Below are positions 9,891-21,422 of a stretch of 64,000 nt of DNA, in pieces. The stretch comes from Gnetum montanum (Eukaryota; Streptophyta; Gnetopsida; Gnetales; Gnetaceae). The translations under genes and the position numbers were made by a program. The notes under the pieces were generated by a model. It had not been told where the DNA came from, did no database searches, and saw only the letters and a list, made by a program, of their open reading frames with translations. The DNA is taken from positions 22,093 to 86,092 of the forward strand of contig MNCI01035767.1 of the NCBI GenBank assembly GCA_015680685.1, given 5' to 3'. The stretch's first letter is position 1. Each line of letters opens with the position of its first letter.

Positions 9891-11122
9891 TATAAACCTC
9901 GAAGTTCGGTAAGGTTGCCTGGTGGTTTTAGGTTTGTTATGACCTTAACCTTATTGGGGTCTACTCGTATCCCTGCTTCTGAGGCTATAAATCCCAACAT
10001 TTTGCCTGTCTTGATGCTGAAGACACATTTTTTTGGGTTGAGTCTCAATTCATACTTTAAACAACGTTTTAAAACCAGGTCAAGGTCTTGAACATGTTGT
10101 TCTGATGTTTTTGATTTAACCATGATGTCGTCTACATAGTCATTGAGCGAGTGTAACATGTAATCACTAAAGATGAATGTCATTGCTCTTTGATGCGTGG
10201 CCCCAGCATTTTTGAGACCAAAGGGCATCATAGTGTAACAAAAGGTTCCCCATGGTGTCATAAAGGTTGTCTGAAGCTGATGCTACGGGTTGATGCGTAT
10301 TTGATTGTATCCCAAGAAGCTGTCCATAAAAGATAATAGTGCGTGCCCAGCGGTTGAGTCAACAAGTTGATTGATGCTGGGTAGAGGAAAATCATCTTTT
10401 ATGGTTGCAACATTTAAATTTCGAAAGTCAATGCATAAGCGAATGCTTCCGTTCTTCTTCGGGACAATGACCATGTTCGATACCCAGTCGACGTAATCAA
10501 CAGCCCGGATGAAACCAGCCTGATAAAGTTTGGTGATCTCATTACGAACTGCCAATGCCACTTCGGGTTTAACCTTTCGTGCCTTTTGTTTTACTGGTCT
10601 CAATTTCAGATCAAGGATAATTTTGTGCTGGAAAATTTGAGAGTCTAACCCGAGCATGTCCGTGTAAGACCAAGCGAATGCTTTCATATTTTCCCTAAGC
10701 ATGTCTTCAATGTTTTTGGCTAGTTGCGGTTTTAGTAATGTGCTTAATTTCAGTATTTTAATTTCCCCATCGGGCATGGTTATTGGGGTTTCGTTCAACG
10801 GGTCTTCGGTGATATTTTCGGCTTCTATGTTGAGGGATTTTGTCATACTTTTGTAGTTGTCTGTTGTTTGCTGTGTTGAGGCTATGACTGCGTCGTCCAT
10901 TGATGAACTTAAGTGGATGAGGTTTATGTTGATGTCCCTTGCAATTCTGCCGTATGGTCCATCGATAATTAATGGTTCAGTTAAGTGCTGGCAATCCATC
11001 AGGCTTGCTCCTGCCAATAAACAGAGAGCTGAATGAGCTAATGGGTATCGTTTTGCATTCTTTGGTAATTTTAGATTATGTGTACATGCATGATGATGGA
11101 TTATCGTCACACCGGGACGCAT
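9890..11122 (-). pseudogene. B reverse transcriptase
   Basis: A long nearly intact RT. The N-terminal leader (from ATG at 11122) runs into AFAWSYTDMLGLD, then ARKVKPEVALAVRNEITKLY, AGFIRAVDYVDWVSNMVIV, KKNGSIRLCIDFRNLN, FPLPSINQLVD, TPWGTFCYTMMPFGLKNAGA and the catalytic YVDDIMVKS. FSIKTGKMLGF and the VDPNKV block follow. Single in-frame stops lie near 10280 and 9888. There is no gag-PR frame directly upstream: 5.5 kb of array and antisense gene intervene. The first ATG sits at the edge of motif array 2. A separate transcript or removal of the intervening DNA by splicing would be needed, as known for the Ogre intron between PR and RT. Confidence 0.9.
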
Positions 11123-11340
11123 GGCATTTTAAGGCCCTGCCGGGCCGTGGGTGGCAGTTTAACGCCTTATTGGGCCAAATGTAATCTGCAGGTGGCAGTT
11201 TAAGGCCTTACCAGGCCGTAATGGGCTTGCATGTGGCAGTTTAAGGCTGTACTAGGCCATCATGGCAGTTTAAGGCCATACCAGGCCGTAATGGCAGTTT
11301 AAGGCCATACCGGGCCGTAATGGCAGTTTAAGTTGGAATG
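11123..11340 (+). repeat. Motif array 2 (between antisense gene and RT)
   Basis: Seven copies of GGCAGTTTAAGGCCNNACCG-type units start at 11123, 11153, 11194, 11235, 11264, 11293 and 11322. Spacing is 29-30 bp, except 41 bp twice (29 plus 12). Each carries a GGCC...GGCC pair that could form a small hairpin. The array ends next to the RT start codon (11122, minus) and reads in the direction of the antisense gene. Confidence 0.85.
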
Positions 11341-11733
11341 TTCGGCGTAAACGCATGGAATGGGGTTCACAGGGGAATCGAGATGTAGTAATTTCTATTT
11401 TTTTTAAATTATTTTTGAGCAAATTTTTGGCGAAAAATGAGTAAAAAGGCAAAAAGTAGCAAACTGGGAGGCGGCGGCGTAAGTGGCGGCGTCAACGACG
11501 GCGGAGCGCTATAAAAAGGGGGGGGGGAAGCTTCATTTGTTACATTGCATTCTGAGCGTAAGCAATTGAGTGAGCGTAAGCGTAAACTATGAAACCTAGC
11601 GTAAGCATAAACCTAAACCCCAGAGTAGACACCGACTAAACCCCAGCGTAGACGCCGAGCGTAGAAGATCGAGCGTAGGCGTACAGAGTTTCAACCCTCA
11701 GCGTGAGCTATCAATCGCAGCGTAGACGCCGAG
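11341..11733 (+). promoter_or_regulatory. Upstream region of the antisense gene in B
   Basis: About 390 bp with no frame. It has an AT-rich stretch (about 11395-11450), a GC-rich run with gcggcggcgt (about 11470-11510), ataaaaagggg at about 11511-11521 that could serve as a TATA box, and then many AGCGTA/GCGTAAAC words up to the proposed start codon. Promoter function is inferred only from position and the TATA-like word. Confidence 0.4.
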
Positions 11734-14700
11734 ATGGGCAAAGGTAAGGAAGTGGAGGGCTAGGGGAGGAAGAGTCCTGACTTGACCTTCGCAGAGGAGA
11801 GCGAAGCCATGCTGTAGTGCCTGCCCCGGCCAAGGATTCTGTCATGACCTGGATCATCACATAGGTAGGCTCTGATCCTGTCTCTGTTAGTTATTTTTGC
11901 TTGTGCGTGCTTCGTACCGTAGACAGTCTCGTAGAGGGTTTCGGCATATACATCGAGCGTAAAGTTTAGCGTAGAGACGTCGGCGTATATGCCGAGCGTA
12001 AAGTTTAGCATAGAGACGTCGGCGTATACACCGAGTGTAAATTCACATCGTAAAGTCAGGTTAGCATAGAGTATTATAGCGTAATCTGTTTTCAGTGCAC
12101 AGTGTAATCATTTTTTCTTGCACGAAGCATAGACGATTGTATCAACGTATACGCTGAAGGCTATGCGGCGTAATAAGTTTTCTATGCACGAAGTTCAGTT
12201 TTGTCAGCGTAAGCTTTCTGTTTTATCAGCGTAGATGATCTACGCTGTGACAGCGTATATGCTGAGGGTTTCTACGGCGTATACGCTGAGCGTACACAAT
12301 TGTCCTTTTAAGTATGACAACGTAGACTCGTTTTTCATCTTTCCGGCGTAAACTGTTGTTCAGTGTCTAGCGTAGACTATTTACGCTGGCCACTTCAGCA
12401 TATACGCTGAGCATAAGATGTTCGGGCGACAGCGTAAATAGTTGGTTGTTAGCGTATACGCTGGGTCAGGCAGCATATATGCCGAGCGTAAACAAATTTT
12501 GACAGCGTATACGCTAGGTTTAGTAGCGTATATGCCGAGCGTAAACAGTTAAGAAATTTTTCTAAGTGTCGATTTATTATGTAAACTTTTTTTTTTCATG
12601 TTGTTTTTGATGCATGGCTGATTTATCGTGGCGTCCTGATTGCTTGCAGGGATAGTAAGCCTTTTCTGCTTGTTGTTGAGCTCGTTGGGGTGGTAACATG
12701 GTTTGGCCCCATTGAGGCTAATGAGCCTACCCCAGACCTAACTGTGGACAACAATGGGGTCTGGTTCAGAGAAGGTGCGTCTGAATTCCTGCCCTTCATA
12801 CTGGACAATTTTGAAGTGGTTATCTGGTCGCATCTAAGTGAATTGGTGGCACGGAGCGTGCTTGAGGCAATGTTTCCAGGAGCCGCGGAGGGTGTCATTG
12901 TCTTCATGGAAGACATCGACGAGGGGCAGCTTACAAATGAGGATGGTTTTTCCCGCGGGCCCAGGTTCACACGCCCGTTAGGGCGTGTGTGGGCCTGATT
13001 ACTACAAGGGCAGGACTACCTCAAAAACACCTTATTTTAAGCTGCGTGTGCACACATGTTGTTTCAGAACCCTCCTGGCATAGTGTACCGGGTGGACAAG
13101 TAGTACTATTCAAGTCTATTGCTTCTTTTTTCCGTTTGGCATTTTGCTTTAGTTTTGACATCCGTTCGTTTGTAGGCCTAAAGTTAATGTAGACGGAATA
13201 TGTGTTGAGGATGATGGGCTTGCCTTAGCTCGTACCGCTCTAGAGGCCTTTATGGCGGGTCCCACCCTTCGTAAAGCTGTATTAGATCTAATGAAGGGGG
13301 ATATTGTCTATTTTCACCAACGATTCTCTAGAGCGTTGGCAATGTGCCAAGCTTGTGGATGGCTGGATAAAGATTGGTCGGACCAGGGGCCAGTTTTCCC
13401 TCGTGACTCTGGTTCAGGCAACACATCCAAGTCCACCACTGGCAGTAAATGACAACACTTCCTAGATGTGTTAACGTGTTTTAACTGCCGAGAGTTAGAC
13501 TGATACGACAATCTCAAATTGCACTTGCAGTTGATGTACCTCCTGGCAGGGACCTTGTCACAACTGGGTGAACTGAGATGACCCTGTCGATGAAGTTCGG
13601 GGAGGTGACTAAGGCTTAGAAATGGTTGCGTAACCATGCCCCGCCATCTATTGTTCGTTGCTTAGACAATGTCGGCCTTATGGAGCTCTTCACGACCTTG
13701 ATTTCTGATGTATTTATAGGAGAAATGATCGGGATCATGGATTCCTTTAATGAGTCTATCTCCTACTACAGCACCGGCATTAAGGGTGTTAAGGTAGTTT
13801 TCCATCTATCGCCAGAGTTCTTTTCAAACTTATTTACCGACAGATGACATAAGTGTAGTTTTAGACAGGGCTCATAAAGAGCTCCAAACGGTGCGTGAAT
13901 TGGAGGACTGGTTGGGCCTGGCCAAGGGTGCCAAGGGGTTCCCAATGCAGGGGAAAGTAAAGGTTGAGGAGGTAAATGAACTATATCCCTTGTTTAGGGT
14001 GCAGGTATTTCCCAAAACCCTTTCTCAGGTATGGAGTCTTGGGGTCGAGGCTGTACGTGTCATGCAAACTATCCTAGAAACTGGCATGCGCTATAACTAG
14101 GCTGAATTTTTGTTGTCTGGCATGCACAAGGAGATAGTGCGATTGCGCTCAAATGTTGAGGCGCAATCCCACTTCACCTTTGCCTTCTTCACCGGTTACC
14201 TTCGTCGCTTCGCCAAGTTTTTGGTAGTCCGTGCGAACAACAAGTTTGTTCTACGGGATCAGGGTCAACTATCCCGCCCATGGATCAACCACTTGTTTGA
14301 AACAGCCAACTCCCAAGATGCTCCTGAGGGCATTGATGAGTCTATGTCTATTACGATTGGGGGATCATCGGGTATCTCCATTCATACTCGCGATAGTCTG
14401 GGGTTAGAGCCAGATGATGTGCCCCTCATTGCAAAAAGCGCATAAGATTCAAGATGCCCGGTATGTAGACTTTGCCAGTTTATTGTTTTATTTTTTTCAT
14501 TTTGTTCATAATTTTTTCTTCAATTTCTTACATGTCACTGATGTCTTTGGCTTGATTTGAGAAGTGAGGAAGCAGGCGTTAGAAACCATTACTGAGGAGG
14601 AGGAGACCAACACGGAGCGGAATAATGAAGATGAAAATGTGGAGAAGGATCAGGGAGGAGGAACGGAGGAGTTAAAGGGAGACACCACAAAAACTGAGCC

Positions 14701-16146
14701 GTTGGATGACCAAGGTGGTGTCGAACAAATGTTCCGTAACTTTCTTCAGGGAAATCTGGATTTAGGCGATCCCCCAAAAGGTGGCGAGGAGCATGGTATG
14801 TTTTATCTTTATCTTATTTCACCTTACCCTGTTATATGTTATTTCTACGGTATTTTATTTTCATTTTTTCATTTTTTCCAGACGAAGGCAGCGAGACCAG
14901 GACGGTGTGCTTAGATGTACCCATGAAGACGGTTCCCCCTGAGAGGACCGTGGAGGTTAGTTCATCCTGCACCCGTGAGCCATTTACTTGGACGGAAATG
15001 CCAAGTAAGATGGATTTTGTGGCTGGAATCGCAGAAGAAGTTGTCGAACGAATTCAGGAGGTCCACCCCAAAATAAATATAATGTTTTTAAATGGTTTGT
15101 CGTTTTAGAGTGTCACACCTTGTTTCTGTTGTCTTAACATTTGATCTTTTCGTACGCATAGGTGCCAAGTTGAGGTGGGATCCTTCCGAGGTAATTAGCA
15201 TCGATAGTTTGCCTACACTACCCCCAGAAGTGGAACAGGTACCAAGGCTGGTTTACAATGAGGTGGCGGAAAGCCTTGTCCATAATGCCAAGTCGGTGTG
15301 GACCTGTAGGCGATCCATCGAACAACTATGGTTGTAGATCTAGACAAAGGATAAGGAAGTCTCCGAGTTATCAGTCAAACGCGACAACCTCAAAGCTCGT
15401 TATGAATTTGCTTCGGCCCAATTAGCAGGTGATAGTTCTTGGCGAATGTCTGAGATTACGTACAATAGATATTGGAACTTGTTAAATCGCCATGCGTCAC
15501 TAACTCGAAGGCTAGTGGAACGTAAAGCCGAGATAGACCTATTGAATCTCAAGTGCCAGGATTGGAAGGCATTTGCCTCCAAGGTGCGTAAGTGGGGCCA
15601 AGATGAGAAGAATCATAAGCACCACTATAAGAAATCATTGAAAGAAATTTCTATAGAGAAACGACAACTTGAGATGTTCATAGAGGGTTTGGGCTTACAT
15701 TCTGCGTTCGATACTTTTGTGGAGAACACCATAGTTGAGATGGAATCTCCTAAGAGGGTTATTACAACTGCTTCTGGGGAAGTTACTGTGGGTGAATTTC
15801 CTTTGAAACGTCCTATCTGGTCGACTGTTGACAAGGGAAAGGCCTTAGCAGACGTCGACCTAGGCCTTGGTGAGACATATTGGGCTAGTGTTTCGGAAGA
15901 GGAAATCCTTCGTCGATTAGAGTTTGGTTTGGGGGGATCTCCTATGGTAAGTATTTTGTCATTGTGAAATTGATTTGCTAAAGAAGGTTTGAAATTTTGA
16001 CACTCTCTTCTTCTTATATTGGTTGTCTCATTTTGTATTTTCAGGATGAAGGTGGTGACGATGTCCAAGAAGTTGGCCCCAGTGGAGCAGGGGCCCCTGA
16101 CGCTGGTGGATCTAAAGGGGACGATCCTCCTGTCCCAGATGCTTAG
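11734..16146 (+). pseudogene. Antisense gene of B, eight exons, unknown protein family
   Basis: The gene lies opposite to B between protease and RT. Proposed exons: 11734-11864, 12650-13099, 13176-13444, 13531-14460, 14565-14795, 14882-about 15074, 15162-15946, 16045-16146 (stop TAG). Most borders are GT...AG (strongest donors gtatgt at 14461 and gtaagt at 15947); the exon 6 donor looks mutated to AT. The protein aligns with the antisense gene of C exon by exon: VWFREGA, FQNPPGIVY, DGLALARTALEAF, LYPLFRVQVFPKTLSQ, DQLSRPWI-like and EGIDESMSI in exon 4, LRWDPSE starting exon 7, NHKHHYK in exon 7. Exon 7 is rich in charged heptads (coiled coil likely) and the tail is acidic. Stops in exons 1, 2, 4, 6 and 7 and a frameshift just before 14460 (basic KKRIRF out of frame) make this copy dead. 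I do not recognise the family. Confidence 0.75.
11865..12649 (+). repeat. Intron 1 of the B antisense gene, GCGTA-rich
   Basis: This intron of about 785 bp (donor gtaggc, acceptor ttgcag) is packed with AGCGTAAAC, GCGTATACGC and GCGTATATGCCGAGC words, the same vocabulary as the LTRs. It contains no coding frame. A word AAATTTTTCTAAGTGTCG (about 12552) recurs five times in slightly different form in the solo LTR at 26223-27734. Confidence 0.65.
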
Positions 16147-16417
16147 TTTTTTTAGTTTTACTTTTAGTTTTTCCTTTGGAATTGTGCTGACTCAAATTGA
16201 TACGGGAATTGTAACTTGAAAATTTTGAGATGGACGGAAACAGTTGACACTTATAATTGTACAGCATTGCATGTATAAAATGTTTTTGTTGATTTTGAGC
16301 TTGATTGCACATGCGACATGGCAATGTAAAATATTTTGGTTATATATATATATTTTTTTGTTTTAAGTAATCGTAATGATAAATGAAAGAGGAAAACAAA
16401 GTACAAGTGTGTGATCT
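16147..16417. other. 3' flank of the B antisense gene, no gene seen
   Basis: AT-rich spacer after the stop of the antisense gene, with a (ta)n run at about 16342-16352. It may hold the polyadenylation region; no clear signal can be chosen. Confidence 0.4.
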
Positions 16418-16680
16418 AGTTTAAGGCCATTGCGGGCCACATGCGTAGTTTAAGGTCATTTCGGGTCCCAGTTGTAAACCAGTAATATTTCGGATAACGT
16501 GGGTGGGTTTCTCGGTTGACCGACCATTTTTGATCGTGGCTAGTTTTATGTCATTACGGACATGATAGTTTAACATCATTCCGGATAGGGAGTGTAGTTT
16601 AATGTTTTTTCTGATTTGTTGTAGTTTAACGTCATTTCGGACGAGTTGTAGTTTAAAGTCGTTTCGGACATGTTGTGATG
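16418..16680 (+). repeat. Motif array 3 (between B gag-protease and antisense gene)
   Basis: Seven AGTTTA-led copies start at 16418, 16447, 16542, 16567, 16596, 16623 and 16650. Spacing is 25-29 bp where unbroken. The first reads AGTTTAAGGCCATTGCGGGC; later ones approximate AGTTTAAxGTCATTTCGGAC. C has the reverse-complement form GGCCCGCAACGGCCTTAAAC at the same place in its map. Confidence 0.8.
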
Positions 16681-16683
16681 GTA

Positions 16684-17865
16684 TTATTTTAGGGATTTTT
16701 TAATTTTTTTCTTTTTAATGTTAGGTGATGTGTCAACGGGTATGATTCTGTATTCAGCGTCCCCTTCGCTGATCACGTTGAATGGTAATTCAGCCCAAGG
16801 GACGTCTAATGGAACAGCTTCTGCGTCAGTGTTTTTAGATGTCTCAGTATTCGTGGCAAGTTCTGTGTTAGTTTCTAATTGAGAAGGAGTATGTACAATG
16901 TTAGGTGCAGGTGTTTCTGTTTTAGGTGGATTTGGATTACTGCCCACCGGTTGTTCTTCATTTATGTCATTTCGGCTAGGCTTTTCGAGTTCAACCTCTG
17001 AGCCTTGGTCCATGTCCATGTGTGATGAAACAATAGGTGTAGCCGCTTTCCCATGTATGATGATTTCACCACCTTCATAAGGTAGGTGAATTTCTTGATG
17101 TATAGGGGATGAGACTGCTTTCAGTTGGGCCAACCAGGGTCTTCGTAATATTAGGTTGAATCCCGGCATTTCGTCAACCACCACGAAATCGACGGACGTG
17201 GGAAACTGGTCCCCCGCTATGAAGTCTAGGGTCACTATGCCTTTGACCATCACGCATGACCCGCTGAATGATTTTAAACATGTAGTTGCGGTTGGTTTGA
17301 TTAACTCGGTCAGCCCTAGTTGTTCCATGATGGGGTATGGTACCACGTTCGTAGCAGCTCCATCATCTACATGGACCCTATGTATCTTGAACTGATTTAT
17401 ACATATCGTTATGAACATGGGGGATATTGTCACCTCCCCTATTTTCTTATCCATTTTAATGCTACCATTGTGGAAGCTTAGTGGTTTGGACGTTGACCCT
17501 TGGGGCAAGTACATTATGACATGAATGGATGGTTCGTTTGGGGGCAAGTTCTCGCTTACTGGGATGGACGTTAGCATGCATACCAAAGCTTCACGATGTG
17601 TTTGGAATGTAATAACCAAGTCATACAAGCTTAGCAAAGTGTTCTTTTGCTTGAGTGCTTGTGTGACTTGTGTTAAAGCCGTTGCCAAGTCTCTACTATT
17701 GGGGGCGTTTGCATCAACGGTGACTGGGTCCATTGGCCCCAACAGTTTTATTTCATGCTTTGTTGGTTCGCTGTTTTTGCTCGGAGCCATTGTTTTAGAC
17801 TTATCATGTTGTTTGGATGGTTCACCCTTGTTGCCTACGCTTGGTTGACTGTTGGGTTGCGTCAT
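16684..17865 (-). pseudogene. B protease region (C-terminal part of gag-pro)
   Basis: An open frame of 393 codons. N-terminal part: ALKQKNTLLSLYDLVITFQT and linker. Protease: FITICINQFKIHRVHVDDGA, with the active-site triad written DDGA instead of D-S/T-G-A, then GQ-type hinge ATTCLKSFSGS, LDFIAGDQFPTSVDFVVVDE, PGFNLILRRPWLAQ (the usual ILGRPWL block, Gly changed to Arg) and HQEIHLPYEGGEIIIHG. The end is a Lys-rich tail with stop at 16684. C shows the same layout (about 57910-58803), so this is a lineage trait. It is in frame with gag upstream apart from stops. Confidence 0.8.
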
Positions 17866-20775
17866 GGGTATGGCGTTAAGTGGAGTGGGTTTAGGTGGCC
17901 CTACAGCTAACTGTTGACGCTCCTTCTCTAAGCGTTCATGCGTAAGCTTATCCGCTAAGCATTCTCATGTGTGGCGTGGAGGTGGAGCTAGTCTTGGAGC
18001 TTCGGGTTGCCTTGGGATTCATACCACATATGGAGGTAGGCGGGGTTGCGGTTGGACAGTCAGATATGGTTGGGCAGAAGATTGGCTGGACACCCTAATG
18101 ACGTAAGGACTAGGTTTACCTTGCGTATGTGAGGTGGAGGCTTGGTAAACATTAGGACTTGCGGATGTGCTAACAACGTATGGGGTTTGTCTAGGCGGAG
18201 GTTGGACCTCCGCTGTTGCAACTGTGGGCGACACTTAGACTACGAAAGGGGCAGGCCAAGTAGGAGGGGTTGATAGATTCAGGGTAGTGACAACGGGAGG
18301 TATGCACACGACATATGATTTTTGCGAGGCGGGTGATGGTTGAGGCATGGATGCAGATGGAGTGGGAGGAACATGGACTACGAACGGCTTGTTAGGTGTT
18401 TGTTATTTATATTCAGGGTAGACGGTGTTAATGTTGGGTGTCTCGGGTTCATCATCAAAGTAGATTGTGTTGATAACATACGATGCCTCTTTAGTGTTTA
18501 GAGGGTCTTTATACACCCCCATAGCCTGGTTCTGTGGTTGGACTGGGTTGGCCTCATCAAAGGTGATTTGGCCTTCGTCAATCATTCGTTGTATGTCCTA
18601 CTTCAGTGTGAAACAGTAATCTATGCCGTGCCTGTTGCGTTGGTGATAATCGCAGAAGCGATCCATTCTAAAACCTTTGGGCACTGGAGGCTCATCCAGC
18701 GTTGCTAAGCTTGGGTTCTAAACGAGTTGATAGAACCGATCATGTCTCTGGATGACCGCAGAGGATAATTGTTTATGTTTCATTAATCTAGCTTTCAGTA
18801 GTTGGTTGAATAGCTGGGATGGCTTCATAGGCAACGGCGTATATTGAGAAGGTTCTTTCCTCTCAAAGTTTCTCGTACGGTTTTGTGCTGGGTTCTGCGA
18901 TGATGATGATTCTGGCGCAATCGCAGGAGTAGGTCTAATATAGTTAGTAGGGGCTACTGGCATTTTGTTTGGTTGTTGCGTTTACACTATTGCCGCTATG
19001 GTTGCTTTAGCCTTCTCTTTATCCTTTTTACTATGTTGATTTTTGAAGGCTAAGTATGCAGGGTCATGGCTATTTTGAGTCACCTCTTCTATATTTTTGA
19101 TTTGTACAAAGGCTTGGTTAAGATTACGTGCATTAAGATAGTACAATTTAGATTTGAAGAAGTCATTAACGGCCCCCTTTAGAATTGTGAGTAGATATGT
19201 CTGGGGGATTGGCTTGTGTAGCTCATTGAGAGCGGCACTCCACCTCTGAATGAATTTCTGTACAGGTTTGAGCGGCACTTGTTTAACCTGTATAAGGCTG
19301 TCCAATGTCGCCTCAGGTTTCAAGTTATATTTGAACCTAGTCACCAATTGATGTAACAACTCTTCCAAGGAAAATATAAAATTCCTTGGCAGGGCCTGAT
19401 ACCAATTGAGTGCTCTCCCGGAAAGGGACATAGGGAACACTCGCAAAATAGCATGGGGCCATGCCTGGAGAAACCCGCATTCTAATCTAAACATTATTAA
19501 GTGAGCGTTGGGGTCTGTTTCCCCATTATATTTAGTTAGTGTTGGCAACGAAATGCCTTTGGGCAAGGTTAGAGGCGGGATGGAAGGGCTGATGGGGTCA
19601 TCGTGGTAGAAGTCCACTACCTTCAGCTCTCCATCGGCAGCTGTTTTGAGGCGCTTTACCTCGTCAGTTAGTTCTTGCATTAATTTTTTGGCATCTGCCC
19701 AGTCTTGGGCACTAGGTGACATGGCAACTTGGGGGTGTGGCACATTGTACAGGTTGGACTATTGGATGGTAGGTTGAAAGGCTGAAAGTTGTGCGGTCAG
19801 CGGTTGTGCTTGCGGGATGTTTATAGTGGGTGGCACTAGGGATGGCACATTGTAGGTGAGAGGTTGTTGTTGTTGTGGTTGTGATTGTACTTGGGGAATG
19901 TTGGTTAGTGGAATCGTGTGGGGTGGCACGTGGTGGTGAGAGGGTTGATGTGATGGTACACCCATCGCCGTCCATTGCCTAGCCATGTTTTGTGAAGGAA
20001 CCCCCTGTTGGGTTACAACGGTGGAAGGGGCCCCGTGCGTTCGGATGTGGGGAATGTAGTGGGTGGACGTGGATGCTAGTATCACATGTGGCATCCCTAT
20101 CACTCGAGGTGAGAAGGTTGCCCCCATGTTATTGTGTGGGGGTGGTGCTTGCGAGGATGAGCCTGCTGCTGTAGCGGGGATGATAGCGAGAGGGAGTGTG
20201 CTGAATTACGAGTCAGTTACCGGAGGAACATGAACCAGTGCGGATGTTTCTGGTAGAGGTGCTTGCACCTGGGTGAACCTGAGGGGTTGGAGGGGCATGA
20301 CTTCCCCTGTGCCTGGATGAAACATGGGGTTGATATGGGTTTGTGGATTGAGGGTGTGATAGGAGTTTTCGTGTTCGGATTGGGCAGTGAACTCGTCCTC
20401 CTCTTCCGGTTGGAAATCCACTGTAGGCTGATCCAATGACTAGCTCCTTTGCAAGAGGAGTCATGTGACAAGCTCTGAGTACTATTTTGGAATAGGGATT
20501 ATATCGTACGGGGAAGGGATGAATTCTCGTCCCCCCTATAGAAGAGTTCATACTGCCTCTTCACCTCTATTTCAGCTCGATCTACTGCCAGACCAGCTTG
20601 TATCTTCACACATATGAAGTTGTACTGGTCCTGGGTTATAATGTTAGAGGTTGGGTTCCTCCCTTGCAACCTTAGGGATCGACGGGGCCCCGTTGTGGGT
20701 TGTACTATCAGCTGTGGAATTACGGGCTGTTGGGCAGCTATGGTGCCTACCATGTCGGTGACTTGAGCGGTTGTA
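17866..20775 (-). pseudogene. B gag
   Basis: The N-terminus (MNPVNTTATT, 20775) leads to GPRRSLRLQGRNP and YNFICVKIQAGLAVDRAE, both shared with C. A frame change near 20500 is followed by a Pro/Gln/Thr/His-rich linker. The gag core (19743-18982) has LKVVDFYHDDPISPSIPP, LTKYNGETDPNAHLIMFR, WPHAILRVFPMSLSGRALNW, LHQLVTRFKYNLKPEATLD, PVQKFIQRWSAALNELHKPI and SKLYYLNARNLNQAF. A nucleocapsid-like block follows near 18720-18590 (RFCDYHQRNRHGIDYCFTLK), a CCHC-like knuckle that is incomplete. Stops (for example near 18980, 18600, 18235) are single-base changes. The product would form the virus-like particle. Confidence 0.83.
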
Positions 20776-20822
20776 GCGGTGGTGTTTACGGGGTTCATGA
20801 TGACCTGTTGAGGGTATGACAC

Positions 20823-21399
20823 GGTATAGAGGTGTGAAATTAGTGTACTTAGTACTGCGTAAACTTACATGGTAACGTGTAACATATATGCTTCAACGTC
20901 CAGTGTATAACGACAACGTATAGGGATGGAGCATATAAGGTCAACGTAAACAAGTCTACAGCGTAAGGAGTGTAGTGTATATGCTAAGCGGCGTATACAG
21001 TGTCAATGTGCAGCGTAGTGTGGTATAAATGAATAGTAGCGTAAATGAGTTTGCAGTGTAAAGAGAGTAGCGTAAACAGAGTCTCAGAAAGTCAATGTGT
21101 AGCGTAGAGAAAACTTACGGCGTAAAAATGTGTAGCGTAAACTTTAGCAGTCTTGTGTATGGCGTAAGAAAAAATCTGCAGCGTAAAGTGTGTAGCGTAT
21201 ACTTGGCAGCGTAAACGCTAGAGATCTTACAAAGCCCTCGTGTGGCAAACAGCGTAGACGCTGGGAGACTTATGGATGAAAGGGTTTGAACTGAACAGCG
21301 TAGATGCTAAGCAACGTAGACGCTGGATAGTTTGCAGACTAGGTTTAAAACTGAATAGCGTAAATGCTGGGAAGCGTGCAGGTAAGGTTTTAGGAAGAG
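20823..21399 (-). other. B leader between primer site and gag, GCGTA-rich
   Basis: About 580 bp without a gene. It is dense in AGCGTA, GCGTAAAC and AACGTA words, continuing the vocabulary of the LTR across the primer site. Confidence 0.6.
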
Positions 21400-21417
21400 G
21401 CTCTTCTTCTAGCGCCA
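21400..21417 (-). promoter_or_regulatory. Primer-binding site of B
   Basis: On the minus strand TGGCGCTAGAAGAAGAGC starts five bases after the LTR end. C has TGGCGCTAGAAGGAGGG in the same position, so the 3' half has drifted in B. This site type is common in Tat/Ogre elements; I do not assign the tRNA with certainty. Confidence 0.75.
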
Positions 21418-21422
21418 ATTTT

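Noticed and set aside
11123-11340. CRISPR-like appearance of the regularly spaced motif arrays
   Set aside because: The units are degenerate, the spacers are not unique sequences of constant length, there are no cas genes, and the context is a plant retrotransposon.
12623-12970. Minus-strand open frame of 115 codons opposite exon 2 of the B antisense gene
   Set aside because: The plus-strand frame aligns with C (WFRxGA, FQNPxGxVY); the minus-strand frame does not and is a shadow.
11734-16146. Antisense gene as an ordinary host gene that B inserted around, or as chance antisense ORFs
   Set aside because: The same gene sits at the same place in the separate element C with matching exon borders, so it belongs to the element. 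Chance frames would not align exon by exon.
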